Virus record (IMG/VR): IMGVR_UViG_3300045135_001294
Coordinates: 1-31,518 of that record
DNA from: a virus
DNA length: 31,518 nt
Direction: 5' to 3' (one strand)
Of this stretch, positions 6,591 through 11,797 are shown in pieces. A program made the translations under genes and the position numbers. Numbering within the stretch: the first letter of the stretch is position 1; every line of letters starts with the position of its first letter. Under the pieces are notes generated by a model that was not told the DNA's origin, ran no database searches, and saw only the letters and a list, made by a program, of their open reading frames with translations.

Positions 6591-6811
6591 TTTACCAGCA
6601 CCGTTGTGTACCAGCCCGGAACTCTGTCGTACACAATCTGTACGTCCTTCCGATTCTCCAGCATCCGGTCCAGGTAATACGAAAACCTTGCGGAGTCCCC
6701 TCCGTAAAACAAGAAGGCAGCCTTCAAAGAACCCAGCGGCTCCATTGTCCCCTGCAGCTGATCGATGGCTGCTTCCATCGCATACAGCTGGTCCCGATAA
6801 TTGCTTTTCAT
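6563..6811 (-). CDS. Small protein upstream of the exonuclease (82 aa)
   Basis: This 82-residue protein starts MKSNYRDQLYAMEAAIDQL and has aromatic-rich segments (AAFLFYGGDSARFSYYLDRML, then DRVPGWYTTVLV) typical of a folded domain. Two ATGs lie in ATGAATG at 6815 and 6811. The ribosome-binding site AGAGG is 8 bases from the first and 12 from the second, so spacing favours 6815, which opens the other frame. However, residues in the 6815 frame look non-coding over this stretch (Gly, Ser and Arg rich). The stop is a TAG 26 bases after a possible slip site that leads to the HTH frame. It is the first gene of the recombination operon; no family recognised. Confidence 0.6.
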   Translation of the reverse strand: MKSNYRDQLYAMEAAIDQLQGTMEPLGSLKAAFLFYGGDSARFSYYLDRMLENRKDVQIVYDRVPGWYTTVLVKIARTSKET

Positions 6812-6938
6812 TCATAGATAGTACCTCTTTTTTGTTTATGGTTTGCCGATAATGCCTACATGTGACCAGAAAAGCAACACCCTATCTGGAGAGACGTTAG
6901 TGCTTGACCAAATAAGCGCCAGGTGTACTGTAGACCGC
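6812..6938. promoter_or_regulatory. Divergent control region of recombination operon and regulator
   Basis: This gap separates divergent genes and must hold both promoters. It contains GTGACCA at 6862-6868 and TTGACCA at 6904-6910, each a half of the dyad found in the two early promoters (9303-9319 and 10933-10949). TTGACC at 6904-6909 could be a -35 for the plus-strand genes, but the -10 at 16-17 bases is poor. A GGAG at 6888-6891 lies 8 bases before a GTG at 6900 that could be the regulator's start instead. No convincing minus-strand -10/-35 pair was found; CATTAT near 6855 is a weak candidate. Confidence 0.45.
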
Positions 6939-7157
6939 ATGAAACTTGATACTTGGCGGAAAAAGAAGGGCCATTCATACCGGGGTCTCGCCACCCTGGT
7001 CGGTGCATCGCATGCAAGCGTGGTGCGCAGGTGGTGCCAACCGATGGACCATCCGGATTTCAGAATCCCTGGTCCAACTTACATGCTGCGCATTTTCGAG
7101 ATCTCTCACGGGGAAGTGCAGCCTAACGATTTTTACCTGGAGCGAGAGCATGGCTAA
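6939..7157 (+). CDS. Cro/CI-like HTH transcriptional regulator
   Basis: This is a short (72-residue) DNA-binding protein. It opens MKLDTWRKKKGHSYRGLATLVG, with ASHASVVRRWC as the recognition helix, and ends with GPTYMLRIFEISHGEVQPNDFY. A first helix, LA..VGAS...V.RW and a 'P.....I..IS.GEV.P.DFY' ending is the common layout of phage Cro-like proteins. ATG 6939 fits the usual domain start but has no good ribosome-binding site. GTG 6900 has GGAG 8 bases upstream and would add 13 residues. It is divergent from the recombination operon and a reasonable candidate for binding the TTGACCA...TGGTCAA operators. Confidence 0.75.
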   Translation: MKLDTWRKKKGHSYRGLATLVGASHASVVRRWCQPMDHPDFRIPGPTYMLRIFEISHGEVQPNDFYLEREHG

Positions 7158-7554
7158 CAGCAGAAACAAGGGCGCTGCGTTCGAGCGTGAAGTTGTCAAC
7201 CTGATCAAAGACTCCCTGGGTTTTGACTGTAAGCGCAACCTGGATCAAACCAGGGATGGTGGCCATGACCTCCTGGGCGTACCAGGATGGGCCGTTGAGT
7301 GTAAACGATATGCCCAGGTAAAACACGGGGACCTGGTGCGGTTCTGGGAACAGACAGTTGACCAGGCAATCAAAGCTGGCGCTCGGCCTTGCCTGATTGT
7401 GAAAGAAGATCGGCAGCCGATTATGGTTTTTGTCGATTGGGATGGACCGGGCAAGGATGCGTATGACTCGTTCGATTTCAATTCGGCTGCGCAAATTAGT
7501 TTTGATTTGTGGTGTTCGATTGTCAGAGAAACGCTTGACCCATCCTGGAATTGA
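7150..7554 (+). CDS. Hjc-like PD-(D/E)XK Holliday junction resolvase
   Basis: This 134-residue nuclease would resolve branched recombination or replication intermediates. The opening NSRNKGAAFEREVVNLI has E12; D40 lies in GGHDLLGVPG; E50-C-K52 in AVECKR completes the PD-(D/E)XK site. The order and spacing are those of archaeal Hjc and related phage resolvases, and the length is right for them. The ATG overlaps the regulator's stop by eight bases and has GGAG 7 bases upstream. The longer reading frame extending back to 6946 runs through the regulator in a different frame and is not the real start. It is transcribed toward the repeat-rich origin candidate. Confidence 0.85.
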   Translation: MANSRNKGAAFEREVVNLIKDSLGFDCKRNLDQTRDGGHDLLGVPGWAVECKRYAQVKHGDLVRFWEQTVDQAIKAGARPCLIVKEDRQPIMVFVDWDGPGKDAYDSFDFNSAAQISFDLWCSIVRETLDPSWN

Positions 7555-7584
7555 AGATACGCTCCGCTCCAACAGGTGCGAGAG

Positions 7585-7690
7585 GCTTAGCTAAGCATAT
7601 AGCTATGCTTAGCGTCTAAGCTATGCTTAGCAGCTATGCTTAGCGTCTATGCTTATCTATATAAAATATACTTATGCTTAGCTAAGCATA
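7585..7690 (+). repeat. Cluster of TATGCTTAGC repeats (iterons)
   Basis: Direct copies of TATGCTTAGC lie at 7604-7613, 7622-7631, 7635-7644 and 7673-7682, with a one-base variant at 7648-7657. Inverted copies (GCTAAGCATA) lie at 7590-7599 and 7681-7690. Two of these combine into the perfect 12-bp palindrome GCTTAGCTAAGC at 7585-7596 and 7677-7688, bracketing the array. Spacing of the direct copies is 18, 13, 13 and 25 bases. Nothing here is coding. The pattern fits binding sites for a replication initiator or a repressor. Confidence 0.9.
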
Positions 7691-7701
7691 TCTGTGGATA
7701 A
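7585..7701. other. Candidate replication origin (iterons, AT-rich stretch, DnaA box)
   Basis: The iteron cluster, an AT-rich run at 7655-7680 (only a handful of G or C), and TGTGGATAA at 7693-7701 occur together in 117 bases of non-coding DNA. TGTGGATAA is the reverse complement of TTATCCACA, the strong DnaA-box consensus. A repeated initiator site next to an easily melted stretch and a DnaA box is the standard layout of plasmid and temperate-phage origins. No Rep protein is recognisable nearby; the flanking regulator (6939) or the HTH_39-type protein (7757) could bind the repeats. No experimental support is implied. Confidence 0.6.
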
Positions 7702-7715
7702 CTTTTTCGCAGCGC

Positions 7716-7740
7716 AAAAAAAGGGAGCGCTTGGCTCCCT
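7716..7740 (-). terminator. Rho-independent terminator of the early minus-strand unit
   Basis: A 7-bp perfect stem, AGGGAGC (7722-7728) with GCTCCCT (7734-7740), has a 5-base loop. Read on the minus strand it is followed by six to seven U (7722-7716). It is 17 bases past the stop of the last early gene (7757) and would protect the origin candidate from transcription coming from that side. Confidence 0.85.
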
Positions 7741-7756
7741 GGTTTAGATTAAGGAT

Positions 7757-7987
7757 TTACAATTTTTTTAGCAGCTCCTGGTTCCTGTCGCTGTTCACCC
7801 ACATGTACCTGGCAACCTTCTTACCGCTCGGCAGCTTTAGGTTCGACGCCATGATGTCGAGGCCAGCTGCTCTGATGTCGTAGATTCGAGCAGCGAGTCG
7901 GAAGCATCCGAACTCTTCGAGTGCATCCAGGGCAGTGATGCTGCCCTTTTCTGCGAGGTAGTTTGCAATGTCTTTGGTCTGGCTCAT
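7757..7987 (-). CDS. HTH_39-type winged-helix protein
   Basis: This 76-residue protein opens MSQTKDIANYLAEKGSITAL, continues DALEEFGCFRLAARIYDIRAAG and ends with a basic wing-like segment (KLPSGKKVARYMWV). The arrangement 'GSITALEAL..FG..RLAARI.DLR..G' is the helix-turn-helix family I know as HTH_39 (PF14090), common in phages. Its ATG shares one base with the preceding stop (TAATG). It is the last gene of the early unit, right next to the iteron cluster, so binding there is possible. Its targets are not known. Confidence 0.8.
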   Translation of the reverse strand: MSQTKDIANYLAEKGSITALDALEEFGCFRLAARIYDIRAAGLDIMASNLKLPSGKKVARYMWVNSDRNQELLKKL

Positions 7988-8466
7988 TAGAACGGCACTC
8001 CTGGTCCAACAATGTTTCGTAAGTAGAGCAGCGCGAGACCGTATTTTTCTGCGCGCTTGTAGTCTGCCTTGCCTGGGTTAGGGATTCGATCTAGGTCCAT
8101 GTTGTCTTCGAGATCATGCATTTTGACGACTCGTGCTAACTCGTTACGTCCGCAGCGCTCGATGAACTCATGGTACGGCTCGCCTGGTTCTTTAGTGATG
8201 GCTCGCAGCGCGTTCATGATGTCACCGTCCAGACCAATGCCCAGGGCCTCGGCAATGTCGCACTCGTCAATGTCGCTGTCTTCAAGGACATCATGCAGCA
8301 CACCGACAATGTATCGGCTGTCCCACAGGCCAGGCGCTGCGTTTTTACTCGCAGCTTCAGCAACACGCATTGGGTGGAAGATGTAAGGCGCGCCTGCTTT
8401 ATCGACCGCGCCCTCGTGGGCCTTGGCTGCGATAGCCAAGGCAATTTCTCGTTTGTTTAACATCAT
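7987..8466 (-). CDS. HD-domain hydrolase, RelA/SpoT (MESH1)-like
   Basis: This 159-residue metal-dependent phosphohydrolase probably acts on (p)ppGpp or a related nucleotide. The HD signature is complete: AHEG near the N terminus, FHPMRVA, GVLHDVLEDSDI (HD pair followed by ED), and a distal VVKMHDLEDN. This matches the hydrolase domain of RelA/SpoT and stand-alone small alarmone hydrolases; no synthetase domain is attached. ATG 8466 is preferred because it overlaps the upstream stop (ATGA); the longer frame from 8499 lies inside that gene. It could keep the host growing by removing alarmone during infection. Substrate is inferred from family only. Confidence 0.85.
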   Translation of the reverse strand: MMLNKREIALAIAAKAHEGAVDKAGAPYIFHPMRVAEAASKNAAPGLWDSRYIVGVLHDVLEDSDIDECDIAEALGIGLDGDIMNALRAITKEPGEPYHEFIERCGRNELARVVKMHDLEDNMDLDRIPNPGKADYKRAEKYGLALLYLRNIVGPGVPF

Positions 8467-8732
8467 GCAACCACCACTAACACGCCTGGGTTGTGCCACT
8501 CAGCGTAGCACTTGAACTTGTCCAGGATTTTGACGACGGCCAACTTCACACCGCAGCAGTCGTACAATCCACCGTCCCGGTAGTAGTCGCCAGCCATGCC
8601 AACTTCGTCACCGCACCAGACCTCGCAGTTAAGAGCCAGGTCGCCCTCTTTTTCCCAGTCTTCCATCACGGCTTTTTCGTAACCTGCTTTGACCAGGGCC
8701 TTCACAATGCGTTCTCTCAATTTTGCTTTCAT
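8463..8732 (-). CDS. Hypothetical early protein
   Basis: This 89-residue protein starts MKAKLRERIVKALVKAGYEK, has an acidic middle (MEDWEKEGDLALNCEVWCGDEVG), a CC pair in YDCCGVKLA, and a hydrophobic last segment (PGVLVVVA). ATG 8732 has AGAGGG 6 bases upstream, better than the GTG at 8735. It overlaps the HD hydrolase start by four bases, so the two are probably coupled. No family recognised. Four cysteines suggest possible metal binding, but their spacing does not match a motif I know. Confidence 0.7.
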   Translation of the reverse strand: MKAKLRERIVKALVKAGYEKAVMEDWEKEGDLALNCEVWCGDEVGMAGDYYRDGGLYDCCGVKLAVVKILDKFKCYAEWHNPGVLVVVA

Positions 8733-8746
8733 CACTTTCCCTCTCG

Positions 8747-9268
8747 TTAAATCAACCGGATGACTTCGCCATTCTTGGCAGCGTCAAACATTTTGTTCAC
8801 GGCAGCGTCATCGCCAGCCATCTTGGCCTCCAACACGCTCTTGTATGCGTAGTCGTAGAACTCCCAGAACCGGTCCAAAGTCAATGCCTTCCAGGCACAC
8901 GGCTCGCGGAAGCTCGCGTCCAACACTCCGTACTTTTCAGCGTACTCTTTGGCAGCAGCCATAACTTCGTCGCTGTACCGTGGATTAACGAAGACGTAAT
9001 CACAGTGCGGCTTGTCGAAGTCGAAGCCTGGCTTGATCTCGTAGATGTCTTCCATGCCGTTGAAGTTGCCGCACACATAGTTTGCAGCCATTGCCTTGGC
9101 AGCTGCGAACTCAGCAGGGCGCGGATTCTCAATGTCGATGTTGACGCTGCAGCCACCAGCGTAGTATTCGCTGCGACTCCAAGTTACTTTCAAACCAAGC
9201 TCTTTCTTGAACCGACGCTTTAACTCGGCAGCTACCATCGCTGCGGGACTCTTTGCTTTCTTCATCAT
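8747..9268 (-). CDS. LPD29-like early protein
   Basis: This 173-residue protein is the first gene of the second early unit, about 25 bases after its promoter, with GAGGAG before the ATG. The helical N terminus (MVAAELKRRFKKELG) is followed by a beta-type segment (YYAGGCSVNIDIENPRP), a helix with AAAKAMA and then GNFNGMEDIYEI. A 'helix, sv.v...P....v.......F.GM.D' order is what I recall of LPD29, a small domain seen with large polyvalent proteins of phages and plasmids. The C-terminal half, with an aromatic FWEFYDYAYKSVLEAKMAG helix, is unassigned. LPD29 function is unknown to me; the match is by eye. Confidence 0.65.
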   Translation of the reverse strand: MMKKAKSPAAMVAAELKRRFKKELGLKVTWSRSEYYAGGCSVNIDIENPRPAEFAAAKAMAANYVCGNFNGMEDIYEIKPGFDFDKPHCDYVFVNPRYSDEVMAAAKEYAEKYGVLDASFREPCAWKALTLDRFWEFYDYAYKSVLEAKMAGDDAAVNKMFDAAKNGEVIRLI

Positions 9269-9290
9269 GTTTCTCCTCTAACCAGGTTTT

Positions 9291-9319
9291 CTTATCTCAT
9301 ATTTGACCAGATTGGTCAA
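9291..9319 (-). promoter_or_regulatory. Early promoter/operator copy A
   Basis: Read on the minus strand, TTGACC (9319-9314) and GATAAG (9296-9291) are separated by 17 bases, giving a sigma70-like promoter with a good -35 and a 4/6 -10. The -35 lies inside the 17-bp dyad TTGACCA-3-TGGTCAA (9303-9319), whose 7-bp arms are perfect. A repressor bound there would block transcription. It drives the unit 9268 to 7757. Confidence 0.75.
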
Positions 9320-9322
9320 CAC

Positions 9323-9562
9323 TTATTTTTTATGCAGCGCAGATCGAGCGATCCTGGCTGCAGTTCGGCAGTCGTTCACGACTCGGCACAGGTGGGCCAG
9401 GTGTTCGTCCAGGAACTCTGCCCTGGTGTTTGCTTCCTCGTCCCAGGGGTACAGGTCAGCTGCAACCAGGTCGAGTTTTTTGATGGACCGCTCCAAGCTA
9501 TCCAGGGCAGGGGCCACGCGCTTAGCGCGCAGCTCCTTGGCGAAGTCAACTACGTCGGTCAT
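9323..9562 (-). CDS. Hypothetical early protein
   Basis: This 79-residue, mostly helical protein begins MTDVVDFAKELRAKRVAPAL, continues with SLERSIKKLDLVAADL and PWDEEANTRAEFLDEHLAHL, and ends with a basic helix. GAGGAG lies about 8 bases upstream, and the ATG overlaps the preceding stop (ATGA). It is the last gene before promoter copy A of the next unit. No family recognised; a small helical bundle with host-protein-binding potential is a guess. Confidence 0.7.
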   Translation of the reverse strand: MTDVVDFAKELRAKRVAPALDSLERSIKKLDLVAADLYPWDEEANTRAEFLDEHLAHLCRVVNDCRTAARIARSALHKK

Positions 9563-9939
9563 GCCCAGTTCTCCTCTTTGACATTGCGCTCGTAGTATTT
9601 GATGTCGTCTCTGAAGTGACGCAGCAGCTCATAGCCCAGCTCGTTCCAGTTGATCAACTTGTGGTAGCAGGCTTTGTGCAGTACCTCAGTCACAACAGGT
9701 AACCAGGGCATCTTTTCGTAGCCGTGGTTGTCCCTGGCTTCGTTGCACCAGGCAAGCATGTCTTTCTCCAGGGCGTGACTGACTCGATAAGCTGCAGCCA
9801 TCGTCGGGAAGTTTTCCAGGGGATTGCGATTAGCAGCTGCTTCGATAACGACAGTGCGCACTCGATCAACCAGGGCGTCATAGACGCCATCGTTGTCACA
9901 GATCAGCATGCCCAGGATGTTACGTTCTAAATCAGTCAT
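9559..9939 (-). CDS. Hypothetical early protein
   Basis: This 126-residue protein starts at the ATG 9939 (MTDLERNILGMLICDNDG), which has GGAG 8 bases upstream and overlaps the preceding stop by eight bases; the longer frame to 9993 is inside that gene. It is helical, with a long middle helix (AAYRVSHALEKDMLAWCNEA) and an aromatic-rich C-terminal part (YHKLINWNELGYELLRHF). No membrane segment or metal motif is apparent. No family recognised. Confidence 0.7.
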   Translation of the reverse strand: MTDLERNILGMLICDNDGVYDALVDRVRTVVIEAAANRNPLENFPTMAAAYRVSHALEKDMLAWCNEARDNHGYEKMPWLPVVTEVLHKACYHKLINWNELGYELLRHFRDDIKYYERNVKEENWA

Positions 9940-10195
9940 CGTTGTTCTCCACTTTTTCAATCTTGGTTCCAGTCTTGCGCTCGAACAGAGCAATGGCAGC
10001 GTCCAACCACATGCCTTTGGTTGCCAGCTCGTGTTTGTCTGCGTGAGTCATCTTTCGGTTAGGCATCACGTTGTACCAGCGACGGCCTTCACGGTAGGTG
10101 CGCTTGTTCACGATCACCTTGTAGCCGTTGCCTGGTATCCGAACCAGGGCGTAATGCTCACCGTTAGGCAAGCGATGAAATACCAGGGTCTTCAT
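9932..10195 (-). CDS. Hypothetical early protein
   Basis: This 87-residue basic protein starts MKTLVFHRLPNGEHYALVRI, suggesting an N-terminal beta-hairpin, followed by GNGYKVIVNKRTYREGRRWYN and a helix (DAAIALFERKTG). ATG 10195 shares one base with the preceding stop (TGATG) and has GAGG 8 bases upstream; the TTG at 10198 is less likely. Its Arg/Lys and aromatic content would allow nucleic-acid binding. No family recognised. Confidence 0.7.
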   Translation of the reverse strand: MKTLVFHRLPNGEHYALVRIPGNGYKVIVNKRTYREGRRWYNVMPNRKMTHADKHELATKGMWLDAAIALFERKTGTKIEKVENNDD

Positions 10196-10491
10196 CAAGC
10201 AGCCTCCTCAATTGCTTTCATCAATGCTTCGGCTTTCCAGCCACCGTAATCCACGATGTCTTCATCGTCTGCAGCGTAGGCTGGGATGATGACGAACACG
10301 GCAGCAGGCTTGCCGCTGTATTTATCAACCATTTCGACAGCTGCCATCTCGACACTCTCAACAGCGTCTTTGGCTGCTTTGTATCCGCTGCCTTCAGGAT
10401 TCAAGATGTCTCCCTCTTCAGGGCAGCGCACGATCATGTGCAAGTCCCTGGCAGCTGCTTCGCGCAACAATTTCAAATAGGCTTTAGCCAT
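10195..10491 (-). CDS. Hypothetical early protein
   Basis: This 98-residue protein begins MAKAYLKLLREAAARDLHMIV at ATG 10491, in an ATGGCTAA overlap with the upstream 48-residue gene. The longer frame extending to 10593 covers that gene and is not used. There is an alternation of helices and beta strands, with GSGYKAAKDAVESVEMAA and then PAAVFVIIPAYAADDEDIVDY. The strand-plus-acidic-loop look suggests a small alpha/beta domain. No family recognised. Confidence 0.7.
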   Translation of the reverse strand: MAKAYLKLLREAAARDLHMIVRCPEEGDILNPEGSGYKAAKDAVESVEMAAVEMVDKYSGKPAAVFVIIPAYAADDEDIVDYGGWKAEALMKAIEEAA

Positions 10492-10630
10492 TTTCCTTTT
10501 CCCTCTCTTCAGCAATGATTTCTTCAAGGCGCATGGCAGCGCAGTAGTGCATCTCACGACTCCAGTAATTGTCGGCAGCCTCGGCAGCTGCAATCGCTGC
10601 AGCCAGGTCGCGTTCCAAAACTCGAATCAT
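10484..10630 (-). CDS. Small Ala/Glu-rich early protein (48 aa)
   Basis: This is a 48-residue helical protein, MIRVLERDLAAAIAAAEAAD, then NYWSREMHYCAAMRLEEIIA and a charged end. Its TAA lies in an ATGGCTAA overlap with the next gene, and it starts 13 bases after the previous stop, so it fills what would otherwise be a gap in a packed operon. Overlap geometry and amphipathic helix support it. No strong ribosome-binding site is seen (GAG 9-10 bases upstream). Function unknown. Confidence 0.65.
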   Translation of the reverse strand: MIRVLERDLAAAIAAAEAADNYWSREMHYCAAMRLEEIIAEEREKENG

Positions 10631-10642
10631 GTCGTTCACTCG

Positions 10643-10888
10643 TTACCCTCCATACTTGGCGCAGCGACCAACGCTGCAGTAGATCTCGTAGGCGCTCAAC
10701 TCGTAGGCCCACTCAGTCATCAACTCTTCACGCTTGGCCAAGTCATCCAAGCCTTCGATCATGCGGATCAAACGGTCCATCTCATCGCAACCGCAATCAA
10801 CATCACCGAAACCCAAGGCAACAATGGCGTCACGAGCAGCGCCCTCGCTGTCGATCCGAACCTGAAAACTCTCAAACCCGAAAACCAT
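10643..10888 (-). CDS. Hypothetical early protein, first gene of the leftward unit
   Basis: This is an 81-residue protein with GGAGG 6 bases before its ATG and about 32 bases from promoter copy B, so it should be among the first proteins made. It has a beta-like start (VFGFESFQVRID), an acidic Cys-containing middle (DVDCGCDEMDRL), and a helix with LAKREELMTEWAYELSAYEI followed by two more cysteines. Position suggests an immediate-early role, but no family is recognised. Confidence 0.7.
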   Translation of the reverse strand: MVFGFESFQVRIDSEGAARDAIVALGFGDVDCGCDEMDRLIRMIEGLDDLAKREELMTEWAYELSAYEIYCSVGRCAKYGG

Positions 10889-10920
10889 CTCAAACCTCCA
10901 AAATTCCCAAACCCATTTGT

Positions 10921-10949
10921 CTTATCTCATATGTGACCAATCTGGTCAA
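10921..10949 (-). promoter_or_regulatory. Early promoter/operator copy B
   Basis: On the minus strand, TTGACC (10949-10944) and GATAAG (10926-10921) are spaced by 17 bases, with the same layout as copy A and an almost identical stretch from -35 to beyond -10 (CTTATCTCATAT on the plus strand in both). The dyad is TTGACCA-3-TGGTCAC, with 6-bp perfect arms plus one mismatch. It drives the unit 10888 to 9323. The divergent late genes start ~60 bases away on the other strand. Confidence 0.75.
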
Positions 10950-11008
10950 TACCTTATGTCAAAAAAAGTTTGGTACAGTACGCAGCAAGGCGTTCGGGAG
11001 AGAGATCA

Positions 11009-11410
11009 ATGCCCAGGAAACCACGAGTAACTAAGCAGCAGTTCAAGACGATCTGCGAGCAGCTGGCCGAAGGGCGCAGCTTGATGAAGATTTGTAGCCA
11101 GGACGAAACGCTGCCTTCCTGGCGCACAGTGCTGCGACACATCCAGGAAGATGACGAAGCGCACGATGAGTATCGGAAGGCGAGAGCGATCCAGGCCGAA
11201 GTGCTGCGAGACGAGATCATTGAGATTATCGAAGCTCCGCTGCCTGACGATCCAAAGCTCGCCCAGGCTGAAGTCGGAAGGCGTCGCCTCGAGGTCGAGC
11301 AGAAAGATAAGTATGTGCGGCAGCTGCAACCACTCGGGATTCGGAACAAGGCAGCTGACCAGGATTCAAAGGTCCAGGGAACAATTACGCTGAAATGGGG
11401 CGAAGAGTGA
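11009..11410 (+). CDS. terS: Terminase small subunit
   Basis: This 133-residue protein should recognise phage DNA for packaging. The N-terminal helix-turn-helix is visible: QFKTICEQLAEGRSLMKICS, then LPSWRTVLRHIQED as recognition helix. A charged oligomerisation helix (ARAIQAEVLRDEIIEII) and a C-terminal Lys-rich tail (ending TLKWGEE) follow, as in Sf6- or lambda-type small terminases. ATG 11009 has GGGAG about 9 bases upstream; the TTG at 10970 would overlap the control region and is unlikely. It lies upstream of terL, but the ~380-base gap between them is unusual. Confidence 0.85.
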   Translation: MPRKPRVTKQQFKTICEQLAEGRSLMKICSQDETLPSWRTVLRHIQEDDEAHDEYRKARAIQAEVLRDEIIEIIEAPLPDDPKLAQAEVGRRRLEVEQKDKYVRQLQPLGIRNKAADQDSKVQGTITLKWGEE

Positions 11411-11791
11411 CAGTCCAGGTACATAAAGGGTACAGGTCTCTGCTGCTCTTTATATGGCTGAGAGCTACAGAGAAGCTCCAGGAGCAATGCTTGGCTGCCA
11501 AGCTAAGCTACCAGGCACGGTGCGGGTTTCAGAGCGAACCTGGGCTTTTAGAGAAGGTGAGAGTGAACCTGGTGTTGATGCTGTTGAACGTAGGAATCAA
11601 CGCTGAGTGTCAGGGATCGCGCGCACGAGACGCAGGAAAAGGCCAGGATGAGGCGATGATCCTGGGTCGATGTCGCATAACGGATATTATGTTAAATGGT
11701 GATCTGGCTTTTTTCGGTAATCCGGACCCCTACCCACCCCAGAAACAGCCCGCCAGCGCTAGTGCTGTAATATCCCTGTTCAGGAGTGTCT
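11411..11791. other. Gap between terS and terL (no confident gene)
   Basis: This is the largest gene-poor stretch in the window. A plus-strand frame is open over it (11395-11805, 136 codons), but it overlaps terS and the terL start, and its composition looks non-coding. A second possible small gene (11454-11606, MAESYREAPGAMLG...) has no ribosome-binding site. It holds an ATAAAG/CTTTAT inverted pair around 11420-11453 and the dif-like site at 11670-11697. A non-coding cos/pac or recombination region is the likeliest reading. Confidence 0.5.
11670..11697 (+). other. dif-like XerC/XerD recombination site
   Basis: The right arm TTATGTTAAAT (11687-11697) is identical to the XerD-binding arm of E. 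coli dif (11/11). The left arm ATGTCGCATAA (11670-11680) shares CGCATAA with the XerC arm. The six-base centre CGGATA (11681-11686) differs from TGTATA at two positions, keeping ATA next to the XerD arm. CATAA/TTATG symmetry flanks the centre as in real dif sites. It lies in non-coding DNA between terS and terL. Such sites in phages and plasmids serve integration by host XerC/XerD or dimer resolution. Confidence 0.7.
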
Positions 11792-11797
11792 TTGATC

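Noticed and set aside
6441-6815. 125-residue minus-strand frame from ATG 6815 as a single gene
   Set aside because: Its first ~75 residues are Gly/Ser/Arg-rich and look like a shadow of the 82-residue gene; only the HTH end is convincing. It remains an alternative because its start has the better-spaced ribosome-binding site.
7585-7690. CRISPR array
   Set aside because: The repeat units are only 10 bases, spacers are a few bases long and unequal, and units occur in both orientations. Iterons explain it better.
10954-11487. 177-codon minus-strand frame over terS
   Set aside because: It is Ser/Cys-rich text opposite a terS gene with clear HTH motifs; a shadow.
11454-11606. 50-residue plus-strand frame in the terS-terL gap
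   Set aside because: The text is plausible, but there is no ribosome-binding site or overlap with neighbours to support translation.
11687-11697. TATTAT near the dif-like site as a -10 promoter element
   Set aside because: No -35 hexamer lies 16-18 bases upstream, and the bases are already explained by the XerD-arm match.
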